Notes: generated by a model from the sequence alone, not told the origin. Positions 44,842 through 53,926 are shown, counted from the first letter of the stretch. The stretch: DNA of 64,000 nt from Roseimaritima multifibrata (GCF_007741495.1 NZ_CP036262.1:1116001-1180000); one strand, 5' to 3'. A program made the numbers and translations.

Positions 44842-44868
44842 GATGATTTTGAGGATGAAAATGCTTAA
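44323..44868 (+). CDS. Four-helix-bundle protein (S23/IVS-protein family)
   Basis: A 181-residue protein. Residues 1-125 have the S23/IVS signature: DLIVYQKSFSAGKRIFELSK, FPREEMFALTDQMRRSSRSV, SANIAEAWRKRRYVKHFASTL, GEAAETQVWIEYAAAHGYL. Family members are encoded in 23S rRNA intervening sequences and, as Avd, in diversity-generating retroelements. The C-terminal 50 residues are unrelated, and the final 20 derive from satellite sequence. The start overlaps the RND adaptor end by 8 bp and the stop overlaps the RND pump start by 8 bp. Function here is unknown. Confidence 0.9.
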   Translation: MSDRIYSHRDLIVYQKSFSAGKRIFELSKSFPREEMFALTDQMRRSSRSVSANIAEAWRKRRYVKHFASTLNIAEGEAAETQVWIEYAAAHGYLDQQTAKQANEFYDEILRMIVSMIVAPEKWCVGKGGSGRNRENDELKTKEELSVYSSVEAPLIDQSELLSLSPPLRVSLSDDFEDENA

Positions 44869-47800
44869 CCTCCTCATCCGCTTCTGCGTTAAAGAACCCT
44901 GGCTGGTCGTGATGGTTGCGATCGCGTTGAGTGTTGCTGGTTGGTTTAGCTTTCGTGCTATACCGATTGATGCGATTCCTAATATTGGTGAGAACCAAGT
45001 CATTGTCCTGACGCCTTGGCCTGGACGGTCGCCCAAAGATATCGAAGACCAGGTGACTTATCCGCTTAGCGTTTCGTTGCTGGCGGTACCGGGGGCCGAG
45101 TCGGTGCGCGGCAAGAGTATGTTTGGATACAGCTTTGTGCAGGTGACCTTCAAAGATGATATTGATTTTTACTGGGCACGCAGCCGAGTCTCTGAGCAAC
45201 TCGGGTCGGCCGCGTCCCAGTTGCCCGAAGGAGTTGTTCCCCAGTTGGGGCCGGATGCAACCGGACTTGGCCAGGTCTACTACTACACGCTACAGCCTCC
45301 GGAAGAGGGGATGGGTTTGGCGGAACTTCGAAGTCTGCAAGATTTTGTGGTTAAGTATGAACTGCAGGCGGTCGAAGGCGTCAGCGAAGTCGCGTCGATT
45401 GGCGGTTACGTTCGTCAATATCAGATCGAAGTCGATCCTGACAAACTTCGCTTTCACGAGATTTCTCTCGCTAAGTTGGCGCTGGCGATTGATGGATCGA
45501 ACTTGGATGTCGGTGCCAAGACCGTCGAATCCACCGGCATGGAGTTTATCGTCCGCAGCAAAGGTTTTCTTGGCTCGGACAGAGGTGAAGAAGCCAATCA
45601 AAATCCTTTGAGTGAATCGCCCCGTGGCCCGCCTCAATCGACGAACCTTGACCCCGCTATCGTGGTTGAGGACATCGAGGATGCGGTCATCATCCAACGT
45701 GACGGTGTTGCTGTTCGTATCCGCGATGTCGCAAGGGTGCAGATCGGTCCCGATTTCCGTCGAGGTGCGTTGGACTACAACGGAGCCGAAGCGGTTGGTG
45801 GTGTGGTCGTAATGCGATATGGCGAAAATCCACGTGTCGTGATCGATCGAGTCAAAGCGAAGATCGCCGCGATCACTCCATCGCTCCAAGGGGTGAAGAT
45901 TCACGGCGTTTATGATCGTAGTGGTCTGATCGATGAAACGATGGCCACACTAACGCACGCGTTGCGTGATGAGATCATTATCACGGCGATCATCATTCTG
46001 TTGTTCTTGTTGCACATCCGCAGCAGCTTTGTCGTCGCGGTTTGTTTGCCAGCAGCGGTGCTGATGTCGTTTATCGCGATGCGAGTGGTGGGCGTTGGAG
46101 CGAACATCATGTCGCTCGCTGGGATTGCGATCGCGATCGGAACAATGGTCGATATGGCGATTATTGTTTCCGAAAATATTTATCAGCACTTGTCGGACTG
46201 GGAGTCGAAGCGTGGAGGGAAAGAGTCGGGAGTGGGAGAGTCGGGGGTAAGGGAGCCAGGAGTTGGAGGGGGGGGTAAAGCAACAAATTTGGTGGATCCG
46301 AATGATGTTTCCACTTCCCGTTCACAGGTTGTTTACAACGCAACGGTTGAGGTCGCTCCGGCCGTTTTGACTGCGGTGGCCACGACGATCGTTAGTTTCT
46401 TGCCGGTCTTCTTTTTGACGGGGCGAGACTACAAGCTGTTTTCGCCATTGGCTTACACCAAAACGTTTGCGATTGCTGCGGCGATGATCGCCGCGGTCAC
46501 GATTGTGCCAGCCTTGTGCCGATTGATGCTGCGGAGTTCCGTACGGCGGAAGCGGACCGCGTTGATCGCGGGAATCTCGTTGGCTGGATTGCTTGGATTC
46601 GCTTCGCATTTTATGTGGGGATCGCGACTCGCCGATCGTTTTGGAATCGAAACTTGGATCGTCACCCAGTTTGCCGCGGCGATTGGGTTTGTGGGAGGCT
46701 GGCAGCTGATGCGAGAGCGGATTCGCCCGATTGAAGAAATCCCTTCCAGCCGATTTGTGCGTTGGATTTATGCGGCTCGGCTGCGGCATGCGCTGAATCA
46801 CAAAGCAGTCGCCCTGTCGTTTCCGCTGGTGCTGTTGGTGATCGGTGTGGGCGCTTATGTCGGAATGCCAACTGTGCTGCGTCCCGTCGAAAAACTCGCC
46901 AACGTCTTCGGAGCCGAACTGAATGACTTTCCTGGATATGTGGACGCGAAACATGTCTTCACCGGTTTGCAGAGCGATGACTGGATTGCTCTGGATGAAG
47001 GAAGCTGGTTCTACATGCCGACGCTCTACCCGGCAGCAAGTTTCTCGCAAGCGATGCAGATATTGCAGACGCAGGACGTGCTGATTGGCCAGATTCCCGA
47101 AGTCAAAGATGTGCTCGGCAAGATTGGTCGCGTCGAATCGGCACTCGACCCAGCTCCGGCGGCGATGATTGAAACCTACGTGATGTTGAAGCCCGAAAGT
47201 GAGTGGAGAGAGGGCGTTACCGCACGCGACGTGTGGGATGAAATCAACCGGGTCGCGACCTTGCCCGGCGTCACTCCCGCATCGGCTTTACAACCGATCG
47301 AAGGCCGAGTCGTGATGTTGCAATCGGGCATCAAGGCTCCGATGGCCATTCGTATCTACGGTGACAAACTGGATGCGCTTGCCGATGCGGCGATGGATGT
47401 CGCAACGGAATTAAGGAAATCGCCACTGATCAATGCTGGTACGGTCAATCCCGATATCGTGCTGGGAAAACCGTACGTTGAATTCACTGTCGATCGTGAG
47501 GCCGCCTCACGTTACGGGATGAATGCTTCGATGGTCAACCAAGTCATCGAAACGGCGCTCGGTGGAATGAATTTGATCAAGACCGTCGAAGGCCGCGAAA
47601 GGTATCCGGTACGGCTTCGATACAGTCGTGACCTGCGGGAACAGATCGATGGGCTGAAACGCCTACCAGTGGTCACGCAATCGGGGGCCGTTGTCCCATT
47701 GGAAGAACTTGCCAAGCTGGAAACGACCTGGGGCCCCGGAGCGATCAATAGCGAGAACGGTCGGCTGGTCGCACACGTCGCCTTCATGACCAGTGGTCTG

Positions 47801-48568
47801 AAAGGGGATTTGGAATCTGTCGCAGCAATCGAAGAGCAATTGCGTGTGGCGCAGCTAGGAAGTGGCCGAGAAAACCAAACCGGAGCCGAAAAAAAATCAC
47901 GCACTCCCCTGCTCCGCGACGCCTCGATGCCTGTCTCCCCTACTCTGGACCTGCCGGCTGGATATTCGCTCGAGGCGGTAGGAAGTTTCCGCAATCAAAT
48001 CGAAGCAAACCGGCGACTGATGTGGATCATTCCTGTAGTTATCTGTATCAACTTGTTATTGATCTACCTCGAGTTTCGCAACTTCTCCATTTCGTTGGCA
48101 GTCTTCTCTGGGATCCCCGTTGCCTTCGCCGGTGGCATGATCGCGGTTGCGACGATGGATGTCGAATTAAACACGGCGGTTTGGGTTGGCTTCATTGCGT
48201 TGTTTGGGTTGGCGGTCGACGACGGCGTGGTGATGGCAACGTACATCCATCAGTTACTAAAAAAGCGGAAGATAGAAACGATCGAAGATATTCGCAGTAC
48301 GGTCTACGAAGCGGGCTTAAAACGCATTCGTCCCTGCATGATGACAACCGTCACGACGCTAGCAGCATTGGTTCCCGTATTGCTCGCAACAGGACGCGGA
48401 GCCGATGTGGCGCGAGCAATGGCCATCCCGGTGTTCGGAGGCATGCTGGCCGAACCATTTACCTCCTTCATAGTACCAACCCTCTACAGCGGTTACCTAG
48501 AACTGAAAATGCGCTTCGGATTCCAAGATGAACTTTTCGAAAAAAACAATGAAGGAGTGAAGGAGTGA
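44861..48568 (+). CDS. Heavy-metal RND efflux pump (CusA/CzcA type)
   Basis: A 1235-residue inner-membrane pump, 12 helices. N-terminal VGWFSFRAIPIDAIPNIGENQ, and TPWPGRSPKDIEDQVTYPLS, is HME-RND specific. Porter domains follow. GTMVDMAIIVSENIYQHL holds the proton-relay Asp of TM4. The last third has GLAVDDGVVMATYIH and PCMMTTVTTLAALVPVLL. ATG 44861 has GAGG six bases before it. A satellite-encoded Gly/Glu linker (about 446-472) sits in the cytosolic loop after TM4, and another (about 1000-1030) in a porter region. The C-terminus ends in satellite sequence (GVKE). Confidence 0.95.
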   Translation: MLNLLIRFCVKEPWLVVMVAIALSVAGWFSFRAIPIDAIPNIGENQVIVLTPWPGRSPKDIEDQVTYPLSVSLLAVPGAESVRGKSMFGYSFVQVTFKDDIDFYWARSRVSEQLGSAASQLPEGVVPQLGPDATGLGQVYYYTLQPPEEGMGLAELRSLQDFVVKYELQAVEGVSEVASIGGYVRQYQIEVDPDKLRFHEISLAKLALAIDGSNLDVGAKTVESTGMEFIVRSKGFLGSDRGEEANQNPLSESPRGPPQSTNLDPAIVVEDIEDAVIIQRDGVAVRIRDVARVQIGPDFRRGALDYNGAEAVGGVVVMRYGENPRVVIDRVKAKIAAITPSLQGVKIHGVYDRSGLIDETMATLTHALRDEIIITAIIILLFLLHIRSSFVVAVCLPAAVLMSFIAMRVVGVGANIMSLAGIAIAIGTMVDMAIIVSENIYQHLSDWESKRGGKESGVGESGVREPGVGGGGKATNLVDPNDVSTSRSQVVYNATVEVAPAVLTAVATTIVSFLPVFFLTGRDYKLFSPLAYTKTFAIAAAMIAAVTIVPALCRLMLRSSVRRKRTALIAGISLAGLLGFASHFMWGSRLADRFGIETWIVTQFAAAIGFVGGWQLMRERIRPIEEIPSSRFVRWIYAARLRHALNHKAVALSFPLVLLVIGVGAYVGMPTVLRPVEKLANVFGAELNDFPGYVDAKHVFTGLQSDDWIALDEGSWFYMPTLYPAASFSQAMQILQTQDVLIGQIPEVKDVLGKIGRVESALDPAPAAMIETYVMLKPESEWREGVTARDVWDEINRVATLPGVTPASALQPIEGRVVMLQSGIKAPMAIRIYGDKLDALADAAMDVATELRKSPLINAGTVNPDIVLGKPYVEFTVDREAASRYGMNASMVNQVIETALGGMNLIKTVEGRERYPVRLRYSRDLREQIDGLKRLPVVTQSGAVVPLEELAKLETTWGPGAINSENGRLVAHVAFMTSGLKGDLESVAAIEEQLRVAQLGSGRENQTGAEKKSRTPLLRDASMPVSPTLDLPAGYSLEAVGSFRNQIEANRRLMWIIPVVICINLLLIYLEFRNFSISLAVFSGIPVAFAGGMIAVATMDVELNTAVWVGFIALFGLAVDDGVVMATYIHQLLKKRKIETIEDIRSTVYEAGLKRIRPCMMTTVTTLAALVPVLLATGRGADVARAMAIPVFGGMLAEPFTSFIVPTLYSGYLELKMRFGFQDELFEKNNEGVKE
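46199..46275 (+). repeat. Purine-rich satellite tract inside RND pump gene
   Basis: GGGAGTCG-, GGAGTGGGAG- and GGGAGCCAGG-like units, in frame, encoding a Gly/Glu/Ser linker between TM4 and the next conserved segment. No pyrimidine arm follows. Confidence 0.85.
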
Positions 48569-48695
48569 AGGAGTGAAGGAGTGAAGGAGTGAAGGAGAAT
48601 TGCTGGGAACGGTGCGATCGTGTGCGTGGTCGACTCCCGACTCCCGACTCCCGACTCCCAACTCCCAACTCCTTGTCTCCTTGTCTCCTTGTCTT
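48551..48695 (+). repeat. Satellite element C
   Basis: Left arm 48551-48599 of GAAGGAGT units, which holds the stop codon of the RND pump gene; core 48600-48631 (TGCTGGGAACGG, GTGCGTGGT); right arm from 48632 of GACTCCC, AACTCCC and CTTGTCTC units. The core matches that of element D. Confidence 0.9.
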
Positions 48696-48758
48696 GTGAA
48701 GAATTCTTGTGCTGATGCATCTAACGTACTGTCCATTACCTTGAAAGGAAGTTCTCTT

Positions 48759-49910
48759 ATGAAACGTTTACTTGTTGCTACTGCTTGTTTGTTTGCGATG
48801 TTTGCTTCGACGAGTGTTGCTCAGACTTTGCAGTCGCGGTCCGGGCACGCTGTTCAGAATGATGAAGCGTCGGCTCTAGAGGCGGCACGCGTTGGGGCAC
48901 GTGGAGGCAGTTTGAAGCAGGTTGGTGACTTGCAGATCGAAACGATTGTTTCTCAAGGGGGGCTGCAGATGTTCGTCTATGACGGGGCGGGCCAGCAGAT
49001 TGCCGTTGATAAGGGACGTGGAGCCGTTTCGGTTCGCGTCGAGGGGAACGCGAAACGCTATCGCTACGATTTGCTTCCTGACGGTAAAGGAGCATTGACG
49101 GCGCCGGTGAATCTGTCGCAGGTCGCCGGTCGGCAAATCGATGTCGCCGTCCAGTTGGTTGGCCTGGATGCTTTCCACGGTTCGATTGTCGATTTCAATG
49201 AGGTCGCAACCGTTCCGGTTAGCGAACAACAATTGGTTGCAGCTGCGATTGCGAGGCAAAAGATCTGTCCTGTCAGTGGAAAACCACTCGGCAGTATGGG
49301 CGATCCGCTCGCGCTGGATGTAAATGGGCAGAAACTATTCGTCTGCTGTGCCGGATGTGTTAACGCTGTTCATTCCGATCCCACCAAGTATGCTGCCGGT
49401 CGCCCGCAAATCACGGTCTCGACTGCGACGCAAGACGATGCCGCCGCAATCGCTGCCCAAAAAGTTTGTCCCGTCATGGATGAACCGCTTGGCGGAATGG
49501 GGACTCCCGTGAAGATGATGGTTGGCGAAAAAACCATTTTTCTTTGCTGCAAAGGATGTATTAAGAAAGTGCAAGCCGAGCCCGCAAAGTACGTGGCAAT
49601 GCTGTATGGAAGTCAAGAAAAGAGTGAAGGAGTTGGGGGTGAAGGAGCAATGGTGCCAGCAGGTACCGAGCAGGTTCGTGAAGGCATCTTCAAAGTCAAC
49701 GCGTTCGATGCCCCATTCATCGCCGCACAAAAGAAGTGCCCCGTGATGGACGAGCCTCTAGAGGCAATGGGCGGCCCCTACAAAGTGAACGCCGCTGGCA
49801 AAGCAATCTATATCTGCTGCCCCGGATGTGCCAAGAAAATCGCCGCGGACCCGGAGCGGTATGTAGCCGCCCTAAAGTCTCAAGGCGTGGAAGCACCGGT
49901 GATTGAGTGA
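48759..49910 (+). CDS. Secreted protein with three CPV-CC metal-binding domains
   Basis: A 383-residue protein: signal peptide ([19 protein letters not shown]), a beta-rich N-domain (to about 155), then three copies of one domain: [38 protein letters not shown] and [19 protein letters not shown], each ending in a KYVA/RYVA helix. The same domain occurs once in the lipoprotein at 38624-39055. A satellite-like linker ([11 protein letters not shown]) separates domains two and three. AAAGGAAG precedes ATG 48759. Probably a periplasmic copper or metal buffer (inference). Confidence 0.85.
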   Translation: MKRLLVATACLFAMFASTSVAQTLQSRSGHAVQNDEASALEAARVGARGGSLKQVGDLQIETIVSQGGLQMFVYDGAGQQIAVDKGRGAVSVRVEGNAKRYRYDLLPDGKGALTAPVNLSQVAGRQIDVAVQLVGLDAFHGSIVDFNEVATVPVSEQQLVAAAIARQKICPVSGKPLGSMGDPLALDVNGQKLFVCCAGCVNAVHSDPTKYAAGRPQITVSTATQDDAAAIAAQKVCPVMDEPLGGMGTPVKMMVGEKTIFLCCKGCIKKVQAEPAKYVAMLYGSQEKSEGVGGEGAMVPAGTEQVREGIFKVNAFDAPFIAAQKKCPVMDEPLEAMGGPYKVNAAGKAIYICCPGCAKKIAADPERYVAALKSQGVEAPVIE

Positions 49911-50260
49911 AGGGGGCAGGGAGACAAGGAGACAAGGAGACAAGGAGACAAGGAGTGAAGGAGTGAAGGAGTGAAGGAGTGAAGGAGTGAAGGAGTGAAG
50001 GAGTGAAGGAGTGAAGGAGTGAAGGAGTGAAGGAGTGAAGGAGTGAAGGAGTGAAGGAGTGAAAATAAGTTGCTGGGAACGGTTTGATTGTGAGCGTGGT
50101 CGACTCCCTGCTCCCAACTCCTTGTCTCCCAACTCCCAGCTCCCAACTCCCAGCTCCCAGCTCCCAACTCCCAGCTCCCAGCTCCCAACTCCCAGCTCCC
50201 GCTACCAGCTCCCGCTACCAGCTCCCGCTACCAGCTCCCGCTACCAGCTCCCGCTACCAG
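49911..50260 (+). repeat. Satellite element D
   Basis: Left arm 49911-50070 (GGAGACAA four times, then GGAGTGAA about fifteen times), core 50071-50100 (TGCTGGGAACGG, TTTGATTGTGAGCGTGGT), right arm 50101-50260 (CTCCCAA, CTCCCAG, CGCTACCAGCTCC). It begins directly after the stop of the three-domain protein. The core matches element C. Confidence 0.9.
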
Positions 50261-50302
50261 TGCTCTTAAGGTTGTCTGTTGGTTTTGGATGTGTCCTTGA
50301 AA

Positions 50303-50671
50303 CTACTTGTCTTTGGGTAGGTGGGCTCGTAGTGATTTGATTAATTTCAGAATGTCGTCGTGGGAGTTTTCTGGAGCGGAAATGACCAAAGATGCTGTCT
50401 TGGCGTAGGGAACCATTATCGATTTCCCGCCGAAAAACTTCCATTCCGGCGGTGATACGCTCAACCGGATTAGTTGCATGAGGAGACTCGGATTGAATGT
50501 CTTGTCCTTGTTCCAGACTGGAAGATCTTCAACTCTGTAAGTCTTAATTAGATGGCGATTTCCTGGTAACTCACCTGCCGCATCGAAAACCGCAACTTGC
50601 GGTTCGTCGGCGCCCGTGGTGTGTGCCACTGCAAAAAATGAACAGGCAAGCAAGATCGTTATGTATCGCAT
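50303..50671 (-). CDS. Small secreted secretin-like protein
   Basis: A 122-residue protein with signal peptide (ITILLACSFFAVAHTTGA). The mature part YRVEDLPVWNKDKTFNPSLL, LIRLSVSPPEWKFFGG, LVISAPENSHDDILKLIKSL is the pattern of short secretin-like proteins widespread in planctomycetes. The larger pore-less secretin protein at 4445-7477 has related modules. Function unknown. Confidence 0.65.
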   Translation of the reverse strand: MRYITILLACSFFAVAHTTGADEPQVAVFDAAGELPGNRHLIKTYRVEDLPVWNKDKTFNPSLLMQLIRLSVSPPEWKFFGGKSIMVPYAKTASLVISAPENSHDDILKLIKSLRAHLPKDK

Positions 50672-51058
50672 CGTGGAACCCCGAGCGGAAGAATTGGGTG
50701 AGTTGCTTCTAGTTTACCGGGGGGGCTAAAACCTTGGAATATGAATTTGCTTTGGGTGAGCCACATGAACGCTACACCCTCGGTGTTGTGAGGGGGGGAA
50801 TACCGGTCCGTCCAAGCGATACCTCTGAACACCGATCTGTTGCGGGCTCACCCATTGCCCTTCCTTCGTTCGAGTGGCCGTTCGTCGACGGATAGATGTG
50901 ACGCCATGCTTTGGCGATCGCCAAAGGAGTTGGCACGTGTGAAAATGCAAATCCTGGGCGATACGGCTCCATTGAGACGGCTCCTGGAGTAAAATCTAAT
51001 TCCTTGCAGTCCTCTGCCAGGCTTGTCTAGCTGCTTCTCCTTTTCGCCGATATTCACT
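50672..51058. other. Intergenic stretch between divergent genes
   Basis: 387 bp upstream of the sulfatase gene; holds presumed promoters for both neighbours. No gene or clear regulatory motif seen. Confidence 0.4.
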
Positions 51059-53926
51059 ATGAAACCTGTTTTTGCGGTCTTGGTAGCTTTCTTTTTGTTG
51101 GTACCGTCCGTTGGACGGACCGCCGAGAGGGACGTATCTGCCAAACCGAACGTCCTGTTTATTGCGGTGGACGATCTAAATGATTGGGTCGGGTGCATGG
51201 AGGGCAACCCCGATGCACAGTCTCCGAACATCGACCGGTTTGCTAGTCGCAGCGTGCTGTTCAACAACGCTCACTGCCAAGTTGGTTTATGCAATGCGTC
51301 GCGCAGTTCCGCCATGACGGGGCTCTACGCATCAACGACCGGCATTTATGGGAACACCACAAAGCCCGCAACGGAGGCGTATCGAAACGCACAGCAGATG
51401 CCTGTTTGGTTTCGTGAGAACGGATATCGAGCCATGTGCATGGGAAAGATCTATCACAATGATCATGGCAAGAAGGCGTACTGGGACGAGATCGGTCCGA
51501 AGACTCTTCGCTGGGGGCCTGAACCTCCGGAGGGTCGGCAGTTCACGAAACGTTTCGGTAAGAAGGCCTCCGATTCACTCGCTTGGGCGGCGCTTGATAT
51601 TCCTGTAGGCGAGATGCCTGACGAACAGATCGCGACTTGGGGGAAATCTCAGCTAGACAAGAAGTACGACAAACCATTCTTTTTGGCGTTGGGTTTTTAC
51701 AAGCCGCATACGCCGCTGACGGCTCCGAAACGGTACTTCGATCTATTTGATCGCGAGCAACTGACAATGCCTCCTGTTTTGGAAAACGATTTGGATGATG
51801 TTCCGGAAATCGGGCGGCGGTGGGTGCTCGACCGTCAGGAACTGATCGCGGAGGATGCGGTTAAGCAGTACAGCCCAACCTATCGACGTGAACTGGTGCA
51901 TGCTTATCACGCTTGTGTTGCTTTGACAGATGATTGTGTTGGCCAGGTCCTCAGGCATTTGGAACAAAGCGAGTATGCCGATAACACGATCGTTGTGTTG
52001 TGGTCGGATCACGGGTGGCACCTAGGGGAAAAGCACCACTGGCGGAAGTGGATGCCTTGGGAGGAATCGACTCGTAGTTTAGTGGCGGTTCATGTTCCTG
52101 GTGGGAAAGGGAACGGCAGTGTCTGTACTCAGACCATCGGCTTGATCGATATCTATCCGACACTTGCAGAATTGTGCGATTTGCCTGCACCAAAGGAACT
52201 GGAAGGACTCAGCTTTCGAGAGTTGTTGGAGGATCCTGAAACCTCGTGGGAACGGCCCGCTCTTACCTCCACAAAAGCGGGGAACCATACCGTTCGCTCG
52301 CAACGATGGCGATACATCCGGTACGCCGATGGTAGTGAGGAGTTATACGATCACGAGAACGATCCAAATGAATGGACGAATATTGCCTCGAACCCCGATC
52401 TGCAAAATGTCAAAACGGAACATGCCAAGTGGATCGACCAATTAACCGCAGGTGAAAAAATACGCGGCACAGATACCGAAAAAACTCCCGCTTCGAAAAA
52501 GTCTAAGGCAAAGGGCTCGACTAAGTCGCCAGGAAAATCCAAAGCATCGGGTGCGATCAAGGGCAAGGCGATAAAAACATCGAAACCAGACGAGATGCCT
52601 AATGTGATTCTGATCATGAGTGACGACCAGGGCTGGGGCGATGTCGGATTCAATGGCAATAAGGACTTGAAGACTCCGAACCTGGATGCGATGGCGGCCG
52701 GAGGAGTTCGGTTCGACAGGTTTTATGCCGCCGCCCCGCTCTGTTCGCCAACTCGAGGCAGTTGTTTGACAGGACGCTATCCGTTCCGGTTTGGGATCTT
52801 GGCTGCCCATACCGGAGGAATGCGAGTCGGTGAGATCACGATCGCTGAAATGTTGAAGAAGCGGGACTACCAAACAGGTTTCTTCGGAAAATGGCACATG
52901 GGCTGGGTAAAGCCTGAGGATGCCGGTTCACGCGGTTTCTTTTCACCGCCCGATCAACATGGATTTGACGAATATTTCGCGACCACCAGTGCGGTTCCGA
53001 CATGGAACCCAACGGTGACTCCGGAGGGTTGGTCCAGCTGGGGCGCCAAGCCTGGTGATCCCTGGAAAGGTGGGGCTCCCTATGTTCAAAACGGCAAAGA
53101 AGTTACCGAGAATATGGAAGGAGACGATAGCCGGGTGATCATGGATCGCGTCATCCCGTTTGTCGAAGCCAATAAGGATTCTCCCTTTTTTGCCACGGTC
53201 TGGTTCCATGCACCACATGAACCTGTGGTTGCCGGCGAAGAGTATCGCAAGCAGTATTCAAAATTTGGGAAGGCTCGACAGAACTTATATGGCTGCATCA
53301 CTGCGATGGACGAACAGATTGGACGTCTGCGAGAAAAATTGCGAGAATTGAAGATCGAAGAATCCACGCTCCTCGTGTTCTGTAGTGACAATGGGCCAGC
53401 CGATGACTTGACGCGAAAAGGTGTCGCTTCGGCAGGGCCATTCAAGGGACACAAACATACGATGTACCAGGGCGGACTACTGGTTCCTGCATGCATCGAG
53501 TGGCCAGGGACGGTGCCGAGCGGGCAAGCGACCAGTGTACGCTGTTCGACGATCGATTTTTTCCCCACCATCGCTAACCTTGTTGGATATCAGTTTTCTG
53601 AAAAAGATCAGCGACCGATAGACGGAGTCGATTTGATGCCTGTGATCAAAGGAGACATTCACGAGCGAGGTTCCGACCTTTTCTTCGGCTACCGACGACT
53701 TCACCAAGGGATCGATGGAAAGGCTCTTATTTCGGGTGATTGGAAATTGATGCAAGAAGCAAAGAAGAATGGAAAAGTCCATCTATACGATCTCAAGAAA
53801 GACCCGTATGAACAGGTTGACCTTGTTGAGACAATGCCGGATCAAGCCAATCGGTTGTTAGAACGGCTGAAAGAATTGGAAGCAAGTTGCCAACGTAGTC
53901 GCGATGGAGCTGACTATCGCTACTAG
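51059..53926 (+). CDS. Fusion of two sulfatases
   Basis: A 955-residue secreted protein (signal AVLVAFFLLVPSVGRTA). Sulfatase 1 spans about 25-470: PNVLFIAVDDLNDWVGCMEG, active-site GLCNASRSSAMTG with Cys78. Sulfatase 2 spans about 515-950: NVILIMSDDQGWGDVGFNG, active-site LCSPTRGSCLTGRYP with Cys562. A Lys/Ser-rich linker (474-514) joins them. Both have the metal-binding SDHG/SDNG motif. Cys must become formylglycine; the second fits the usual CxPxR, the first is CxAxR. Substrates are probably sulfated algal polysaccharides (inference). No strong ribosome site is seen. Confidence 0.95.
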   Translation: MKPVFAVLVAFFLLVPSVGRTAERDVSAKPNVLFIAVDDLNDWVGCMEGNPDAQSPNIDRFASRSVLFNNAHCQVGLCNASRSSAMTGLYASTTGIYGNTTKPATEAYRNAQQMPVWFRENGYRAMCMGKIYHNDHGKKAYWDEIGPKTLRWGPEPPEGRQFTKRFGKKASDSLAWAALDIPVGEMPDEQIATWGKSQLDKKYDKPFFLALGFYKPHTPLTAPKRYFDLFDREQLTMPPVLENDLDDVPEIGRRWVLDRQELIAEDAVKQYSPTYRRELVHAYHACVALTDDCVGQVLRHLEQSEYADNTIVVLWSDHGWHLGEKHHWRKWMPWEESTRSLVAVHVPGGKGNGSVCTQTIGLIDIYPTLAELCDLPAPKELEGLSFRELLEDPETSWERPALTSTKAGNHTVRSQRWRYIRYADGSEELYDHENDPNEWTNIASNPDLQNVKTEHAKWIDQLTAGEKIRGTDTEKTPASKKSKAKGSTKSPGKSKASGAIKGKAIKTSKPDEMPNVILIMSDDQGWGDVGFNGNKDLKTPNLDAMAAGGVRFDRFYAAAPLCSPTRGSCLTGRYPFRFGILAAHTGGMRVGEITIAEMLKKRDYQTGFFGKWHMGWVKPEDAGSRGFFSPPDQHGFDEYFATTSAVPTWNPTVTPEGWSSWGAKPGDPWKGGAPYVQNGKEVTENMEGDDSRVIMDRVIPFVEANKDSPFFATVWFHAPHEPVVAGEEYRKQYSKFGKARQNLYGCITAMDEQIGRLREKLRELKIEESTLLVFCSDNGPADDLTRKGVASAGPFKGHKHTMYQGGLLVPACIEWPGTVPSGQATSVRCSTIDFFPTIANLVGYQFSEKDQRPIDGVDLMPVIKGDIHERGSDLFFGYRRLHQGIDGKALISGDWKLMQEAKKNGKVHLYDLKKDPYEQVDLVETMPDQANRLLERLKELEASCQRSRDGADYRY

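Noticed and set aside
44256-44868. A diversity-generating retroelement (S23 proteins resemble Avd)
   Set aside because: No reverse transcriptase and no template/variable repeat pair is present in the window.
40175-50260. CRISPR array
   Set aside because: Units are 7-8 bp and contiguous with no unique spacers, so they are minisatellites.
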